Below, one piece after another: positions 35,611 to 40,231 of a stretch of 40,231 nt of DNA; the first letter of the stretch is position 1; the number at the start of each line of letters is the position of its first letter. Made by a program: the position numbers and the translations under genes. This stretch comes from an uncultured Pseudomonadota bacterium (lineage in GTDB: Bacteria; Pseudomonadota; Gammaproteobacteria; Methylococcales; Methylomonadaceae), in the NCBI GenBank assembly GCA_903848935.1, contig CAINHO010000011.1, positions 1 to 40,231 of the forward strand, written 5' to 3'. Under the pieces are notes generated by a model, which worked only from the letters and a program-made list of their open reading frames with translations, did not search any database and had not been told where the DNA came from.

Positions 35611-36750
35611 TTAAACGTGCGTTGCCGCCATTAACCATTGCTGTTGATAATCTTGGTAAGTGTATTGTTTGAGTAATTCCAATTCACCGCTGGCACGTTG
35701 CAAATAAACGTCCGGTAAATTATGCCCGTTAAAACGATTCGCTTTAATTAACGTGTACGCGCCGACGTTTTCAAAGGTAATTTTATCGCCTAACTGTAAC
35801 GGCTGTTTGAAGCGGTATTCGCCAAACACGTCGCCCGCCAAACACGTTCCACCTGCCAAAATTACGCTGTAACGTCCTTTTGGGTCGTATTCCAAAACAG
35901 TTGGTGAACGTTGATATTCAAACACTTCGGGATTGTGATTCACGGACGTGTCTAAAATTGCGACCGTTTTGCCATCACTCTCGAAAATATCAATTACGCT
36001 CGCCACAATCGAAGCTGCATTGCCGACAATACCCTTGCCCAATTCGATGTAAATATCGACTTTCAATTCGCGCCGTAATTCAATCACTAAATCAATAAAC
36101 GGCTGATAATCTGCGATGCTGTGAAACAAATAACCGCCGCCGAAATTGAGCCACTGTAATTTTTCTAATTGATTGCCAAAATAACGCCGCAATTTGTTGA
36201 TGGTTTGTAACAATGGCTTGAAATCGGTGGCTGAAAAAACGGTGTGAAAATGTAACCCGCTGACTTGTTCTAATTCCAAACAATTTGATTGCCACAAAGT
36301 ATCAATATCAATGCCTAATTTAGAATTTTGCCGACATGGATTAAAGCGTTCATCGGTCAAAAACGACAACTTAGGATTGACGCGCAATCCCATTTTGGCT
36401 TGAGTTTGCACAATCGGCGCGTAACGATCGTGATGTGTGAGCGAATTAAAATTGATATGCGTGCATAAGGTGGTTAATTCATAAAGTTCGTCGGCAATTA
36501 ACGCTGGTGTCGTCAAATGGACTTCGCCTTCTCTCGTTAAAAATTCTTGCGCGAGTTGCGCTTCAAATAACGAACTCACCGCAAATCCATCGACAAACGG
36601 TTTGGCAATTTCCAACACGCACGAGCAGGGCAGAGCTTTCATGGCATAAAGCACTTTGCAACCGGATTTCTGCCGAATGTCTGCCAAGGTGGTTAAATTA
36701 GCGAGTAATTGCGCTTCATCGAGAATAAAAGCAGGCGTTTTCAACAACAT
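35611..36750 (-). CDS. nspC: Carboxynorspermidine/carboxyspermidine decarboxylase
   Basis: A PLP enzyme of the alanine-racemase fold that releases norspermidine or spermidine from the carboxy precursor. The 379-residue product starts at ATG 36750 (MLLKTPAFILDEAQLLANL); upstream open sequence overlaps sdhD and is unrelated. PLP Lys 38 is in LYAMKALPC, LGLHFHT-type motif appears as SGLHFHTVFSATDF, and LNFGGGYLF and GGTCLAGDVFGEY are the phosphate-binding and CLAGD signatures of this family. Its usual partner, carboxynorspermidine dehydrogenase, is not nearby. It follows sdhD by 7 bp in the position normally taken by sdhA. Confidence 0.93.
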   Translation of the reverse strand: MLLKTPAFILDEAQLLANLTTLADIRQKSGCKVLYAMKALPCSCVLEIAKPFVDGFAVSSLFEAQLAQEFLTREGEVHLTTPALIADELYELTTLCTHINFNSLTHHDRYAPIVQTQAKMGLRVNPKLSFLTDERFNPCRQNSKLGIDIDTLWQSNCLELEQVSGLHFHTVFSATDFKPLLQTINKLRRYFGNQLEKLQWLNFGGGYLFHSIADYQPFIDLVIELRRELKVDIYIELGKGIVGNAASIVASVIDIFESDGKTVAILDTSVNHNPEVFEYQRSPTVLEYDPKGRYSVILAGGTCLAGDVFGEYRFKQPLQLGDKITFENVGAYTLIKANRFNGHNLPDVYLQRASGELELLKQYTYQDYQQQWLMAATHV

Positions 36751-36757
36751 AAAATAT

Positions 36758-37081
36758 CTATCCTTGAAGTAAAAGTACGATGGAACTGAGAGCCAATCCG
36801 GCAAAAAATGAATGTGCAATCCAAATAGCAGCGACTTGTTTGCCACGATGCGAAACGTAATCTTCCAAAACCACTTGCAGCCCAATTGCGGCGTGATAAC
36901 ACACCACCAATAACCACGCGCTCAAACCAATTTGATTCATTGGCGTAGTTAGCCATGCGGACATTTCAAAATAATTTGCGTGCAAACAAAGCTGCAAAAA
37001 TACGAGTAACCAATAAGACAACGGAATCAATAAAATCGCCGTGAGCCGTTGCATTGACCAATGATGTGTTCCCGATTTCAT
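36758..37081 (-). CDS. sdhD: Succinate dehydrogenase membrane anchor subunit
   Basis: A 107-residue protein with three hydrophobic helices (about 14-34, 50-72 and 82-105), the size and topology of SdhD. Conserved features are the N-terminal HHWSMQRLTAI (with a Ser/Arg quinone-site pattern) and CYHAAIGLQVVLEDYV with the haem-ligand type His-Asp/Glu-Tyr arrangement. Its start overlaps the sdhC stop by 4 bp. sdhA and sdhB do not follow, so the complex II operon is split. Confidence 0.93.
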   Translation of the reverse strand: MKSGTHHWSMQRLTAILLIPLSYWLLVFLQLCLHANYFEMSAWLTTPMNQIGLSAWLLVVCYHAAIGLQVVLEDYVSHRGKQVAAIWIAHSFFAGLALSSIVLLLQG

Positions 37082-37452
37082 AGCAACACCACCAATGTAA
37101 TGACAGTCAAAATGAGGGATGCGAAAATTTCAATCAAAGCGTAGCGCGTTAAGGTTTCGCGCGAAAAACTGTGTCCCGTATCCCAAATTAAATGCCGAAT
37201 ACCATGACATAAATGAAAAATCAGCGCGTAAATAAAACCTGCGAACAGAAGTTTTACGGGCAAAAATTGCAACATCGATTGCATTTGTAAATACGACAGC
37301 ATTCCGTTTTGAATTTGCACCAACATCGTCACGATGCCCATTAAACCGACGATTAAAAACACGCCCGTCAAACGGTGACTGATTGAAATTATCCCGGTGA
37401 GTGGCAGCGTGTAAATTTGTAAATGCGGGGAGATTGGTCTATCGTGCGGCAT
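37078..37452 (-). CDS. sdhC: Succinate dehydrogenase cytochrome b556 subunit
   Basis: A 124-residue membrane anchor of complex II. MPHDRPISPHLQIY opens the protein as in SdhC, followed by SISHRLTGVFLI (quinone-site Ser/Arg region) and HLCHGIRHLIWDTGHSF with the haem-ligand His. Three membrane helices are clear. ATG 37452 gives the conserved N-terminus. It is divergent from the Nudix gene, with only 40 bp between the start codons. Confidence 0.95.
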   Translation of the reverse strand: MPHDRPISPHLQIYTLPLTGIISISHRLTGVFLIVGLMGIVTMLVQIQNGMLSYLQMQSMLQFLPVKLLFAGFIYALIFHLCHGIRHLIWDTGHSFSRETLTRYALIEIFASLILTVITLVVLL

Positions 37453-37492
37453 CGATTTTTCCTTTAAAACCTTGATTTGGCGCAATTATAAC

Positions 37493-38077
37493 ATGAAAAA
37501 AGACGTGAAAATTCTAAACAAAGACACGGTCTACAACGGCTTTTTCCGCATGGAAAAACAGCGTTTGCAACATACTTTGTTCGCGGGCGGTTGGAGTGAT
37601 GAAATCACGCGCGAATTGTTTGTGCGTGGCAATTGTGTGGCGGTGGTGTTGTACGACGTGAAGCGTGACGAAGTGGTTTTAATCGAACAATTTCGGGTCG
37701 GTGCGGTTGAAAATCCGATTAACACGCCGTGGTTGATTGAAATTGTGGCGGGCGCGATGGAAGAGGGCGAAACGGCTGAAGATGTGGCGCGACGCGAATC
37801 TTTAGAAGAAGCCGGTTGTGAAATTTTAGATTTGATTCGTATCAATTCGTTTTATTTGTCGCCCGGTGGCGCGTCGGAACAAATCACGTTGTTTTGTGGG
37901 TTGGTGAATAGCGAAAATGCGGGTGGCATACACGGGTTAGCGGAAGAACACGAAGATATTTTGGTTCGTGCGGTACCGTTTTCGGAGGCTTATCAAATGG
38001 TGGAACGCAATGAAATAGATTCGGCGATTCCTGTGATTGCGTTGCAATGGTTGGCTTTAAATCGGCATACTTTGTGA
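37493..38077 (+). CDS. nudF: Nudix hydrolase, ADP-ribose pyrophosphatase type
   Basis: A 194-residue protein that probably hydrolyses ADP-ribose to AMP and ribose 5-phosphate. The full Nudix box GX5EX7REUXEEXGU is present as G-AMEEG-E-TAEDVAR-RESLEEAGC (about 94-116). The upstream EIVAGAME and downstream FYLSPGGASEQITLF fit the NudF (ADPRase) subgroup, as does the N-terminal VYNGFFRMEKQRLQH dimer segment. Start ATG 37493 lacks a clear Shine-Dalgarno; a TTG seven codons upstream is the alternative. E. coli NudF has 209 residues. Confidence 0.93.
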   Translation: MKKDVKILNKDTVYNGFFRMEKQRLQHTLFAGGWSDEITRELFVRGNCVAVVLYDVKRDEVVLIEQFRVGAVENPINTPWLIEIVAGAMEEGETAEDVARRESLEEAGCEILDLIRINSFYLSPGGASEQITLFCGLVNSENAGGIHGLAEEHEDILVRAVPFSEAYQMVERNEIDSAIPVIALQWLALNRHTL

Positions 38078-38082
38078 ATAAA

Positions 38083-38109
38083 AAAGGGCAGATTTAAAAT
38101 CTGCCCTTT
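38083..38109. terminator. Bidirectional rho-independent terminator
   Basis: AAAGGGCAGATT and AATCTGCCCTTT form a perfect 12-bp stem with a TAA loop, located between the convergent Nudix and chemoreceptor genes. Confidence 0.9.
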
Positions 38110-38134
38110 ACGATTTATGCGACGATTTTCGTGC

Positions 38135-40231
38135 TTACAAATCGAAATACTTCACCGTATTCGCCAAACTCTGCGCTTGATCTTCCAATGTTTCTGCCGC
38201 TGCTGCCGCTTCTTCAACTAATGCCGCATTTTGTTGGGTGACATCGTCCATTTGCCCAATCGCTAAATTGACTTGCTCAATCCCGGCAGTTTGTTCGTTT
38301 GAAGCTGAACTGATTTCAGACATAATTTTCGTCACACCGCGAATTGCGCTGACAATCTCTTCCATCGTTTGTCCTGCATTCGCTACTAATCGGGTACCGT
38401 CTTCGACTTTTTCGACAGAATCACCAATCAGATGTTTAATTTCACCGGCTGCTGCCGCTGCTCGTTGTGCCAAACTCCGCACTTCGGTTGCTACCACCGC
38501 AAAACCACGTCCTTGATCACCCGCTCGAGCCGCTTCTACTGCTGCGTTTAACGCCAAGATATTGGTTTGGAACGCAATGCCATCAATCACTGAAATAATA
38601 TCGACGATTTTGCGCGATGATTCGTTAATGGCTTCCATTGTGCTTACGACTTGGCTGACTACCGCCACACCTTTACTTGCGATATTCGATGCGCCTGCTG
38701 CTAATTCATTGGCGTGTTGAGCATTGTCGCTATTGTGTTTCACGGTCGAGGTTAATTCCTGCATACTGGCTGCTGTTTCTTCTAAGCTCGCGGCTTGCTT
38801 TTCAGTGCGATGCGACAAATCGTTATTTCCCGAGGCAATTTCTTTTGCGCTCGTGTTAATCGTTCCGGTGGCATCTTTAATTTGGTAAATCACCTCACGC
38901 AACTTTTCAACGGTCGAATTCGCGTCATCTTTTAATTGTCCAAACATTCCTGAATAATTATTCGTAATCGTTTTGTTTAAATCGCCCTGTGATAGCGCGT
39001 CCAAAACCCGTCCTATTTCATTCAAACCAACGGAACTGGTTTCGAGTAATTTGTTGATATTTTTAACTAAATCTAAAATAAAGCCGTTCCGACTTTGTTC
39101 ATTAACACGTTGTTCAAAATCACCTTCCGAAGCAGCTTGAACAACATCAGTGATTTCTTGTATCGCCTCAACTTCTACCGTTTTATCAAGCCATTCCGCT
39201 ACAAAACCAATTCGTTCACCGTTTTTATCTAAAACAGGATTTGCCAAGACACTCATGTGATGTCCACCGATAAGCATTTCAGCTGAATACAAGTCGGTCA
39301 GATTCATTAACAGTTTTCGCTGTTTTGCAGGGTCAACGTGGAAAATGTCGATATTCGAGCCAAAAATTTTACTCGCATCAAAATTCGGTAGTTGTTTTTT
39401 AATGTCCTGTTCCGCAGCCGTAAACAAATTCATCGCACTTTCGTTGATATAAATAACTTCAAAATTATTGTCCGCCACTAATACTGCTGAATGTACGGTG
39501 TCTAATGCTCTATTGATTCGCAAAGCTTCCGCTGTAATGTGTTTTGCTTGGGAAATATCCAAACTTAAACTCACGTCCATCGAAAATAATCCACGATAAA
39601 AATCACCGATTACGCCTTCTTTTTTCAAATCAAATTGATTGCCAAAACCTTTTGCGGCCAGTCGATAGAAAATCCCCACGCTTTTATCGAGCGTATTACT
39701 CAACTCACGAATCGTGCAAATGTTAACCCATGCACCAATTGCAGCGGTCGATACGATGCCCGCTAACGCTAGATAGCTTTGTGCTAAAAATAATTCATAA
39801 CCGACTATTCCGACAGGAATCGAAAACGCCGCTAATGAAAAGGCAGTTTTTTTCCATAATGAAATATCTTTAATAAATTTAACTAATGCCTTTACACCCG
39901 TTGGATTGATAGTTGTGGCTTTATTTTTTAATTTTTCGTACAAAGCTTTCGCTTCTTCTAATTCGGCTTTTTTTGGGGCATAACGTACCGACAAATAGCC
40001 GACCAGTTTGCCTTTTTCAAACTCTGGAATCATATTGGCGTGAACCCAATAAAAATCACCATTTTTCGCACGATTTTTGACGCAACCTGCCCACGGACGC
40101 ATCGCTGCAATCGTTTTCCATAAATCCTCGAATGCTTCAGTTGGCATATCGGGGTGGCGAATTATATTATGATTTTGCCCGATCACTTCGTCACGCGAAT
40201 AGCCACTTATTTTTAAGAAATCATCGTTGGC
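38135..40231 (-). CDS. Aer-like methyl-accepting chemotaxis protein with PAS domains (5' end outside window)
   Basis: The frame is open to the window edge; 698 residues are visible and the N-terminus is missing. The first part is a PAS domain of the Aer redox/oxygen-sensor type ([20 protein letters not shown], then [20 protein letters not shown]). Two membrane segments lie around visible residues 125-170, followed by a second PAS-like domain ([21 protein letters not shown]), a HAMP-like region, and the MCP signalling hairpin tip [29 protein letters not shown]. It should form a membrane-anchored dimer signalling to CheA. No methylation-docking pentapeptide is seen at the C-terminus (TVKYFDL). 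Confidence 0.94.
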   Translation of the reverse strand, partial: ANDDFLKISGYSRDEVIGQNHNIIRHPDMPTEAFEDLWKTIAAMRPWAGCVKNRAKNGDFYWVHANMIPEFEKGKLVGYLSVRYAPKKAELEEAKALYEKLKNKATTINPTGVKALVKFIKDISLWKKTAFSLAAFSIPVGIVGYELFLAQSYLALAGIVSTAAIGAWVNICTIRELSNTLDKSVGIFYRLAAKGFGNQFDLKKEGVIGDFYRGLFSMDVSLSLDISQAKHITAEALRINRALDTVHSAVLVADNNFEVIYINESAMNLFTAAEQDIKKQLPNFDASKIFGSNIDIFHVDPAKQRKLLMNLTDLYSAEMLIGGHHMSVLANPVLDKNGERIGFVAEWLDKTVEVEAIQEITDVVQAASEGDFEQRVNEQSRNGFILDLVKNINKLLETSSVGLNEIGRVLDALSQGDLNKTITNNYSGMFGQLKDDANSTVEKLREVIYQIKDATGTINTSAKEIASGNNDLSHRTEKQAASLEETAASMQELTSTVKHNSDNAQHANELAAGASNIASKGVAVVSQVVSTMEAINESSRKIVDIISVIDGIAFQTNILALNAAVEAARAGDQGRGFAVVATEVRSLAQRAAAAAGEIKHLIGDSVEKVEDGTRLVANAGQTMEEIVSAIRGVTKIMSEISSASNEQTAGIEQVNLAIGQMDDVTQQNAALVEEAAAAAETLEDQAQSLANTVKYFDL

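Noticed and set aside
38073-38081. TGTGAATAA as a reverse DnaA box near the Nudix stop
   Set aside because: Matches only the loose TTATNCACA consensus; a single copy in 40 kb is expected by chance.

Overview
The window looks like the replication-origin end of a low-to-moderate G+C (about 40%, by eye) gammaproteobacterial chromosome. The evidence is the block oriC-like DnaA-box array / dnaA / rpmH-rnpA-yidD-yidC-mnmE at the left edge, followed by gammaproteobacterial gene orders: rpsF-rpsR-DUF2232-rplI, miaB-ybeY-corC, proA...nadD-rsfS, thiL-pgpA, and lpp with a YkuD transpeptidase. Two 6-phosphogluconate dehydrogenases, an MNIO gene pair and a carboxynorspermidine decarboxylase would suit an environmental lineage such as Methylococcales or Thiotrichales, but that placement is inference and no gene here fixes the genus.

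Layout. 1-365: AT-rich putative origin with five identical DnaA boxes in a mirror-symmetric spacing. 366-1688: dnaA, leftward. 1844-5609: rightward core block for ribosome/RNase P/membrane insertion/tRNA modification (rpmH, rnpA, yidD, yidC, mnmE). 5622-7177: MNIO (DUF692) plus DUF2063 partner, with no visible precursor peptide. 7219-8062: leftward pair of unknown envelope proteins. 8181-10700: accessory stretch with a 43-residue membrane protein (own promoter, operator-like palindrome and terminator), a 629-residue HTTM-DCC fusion protein, and a 37-residue lipoprotein with its own promoter and terminator. 10821-18055: rpsF, rpsR, DUF2232, rplI, waaA, miaB, ybeY, corC and an AI-2E-family permease. 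18164-24815: leftward eukaryotic-type phosphoglucomutase, then rightward L,D-transpeptidase, Lpp-like lipoprotein, ribF and two tandem gnd genes. 24886-37452: a long leftward run (rsfS, nadD, adhesin-E/TPR lipoprotein, two-TM protein, a 38-codon ORF, proA, pgpA, thiL, a 1387-residue SNF2 ATPase, nspC, sdhD, sdhC). 37493-38077: Nudix hydrolase, rightward. 38135-end: Aer-like chemoreceptor, cut by the window edge.

How the parts work together. Most genes are housekeeping. Functional pairs visible from context are yidD/yidC (membrane protein insertion), the L,D-transpeptidase with an alanine-zipper lipoprotein ending in Lys (outer membrane to peptidoglycan tethering), Pgm with two 6-phosphogluconate dehydrogenases whose cofactor pockets differ (hexose-phosphate oxidation), and the MNIO/DUF2063 pair (peptide cysteine modification by family analogy). 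No complete new defence or mobile system was found. The candidates most deserving follow-up are the MNIO pair lacking a substrate peptide, the HTTM-DCC fusion next to a regulated micro-membrane protein, the gnd pair, the gene insertion inside the conserved proA-nadD cluster, and the symmetric origin array.
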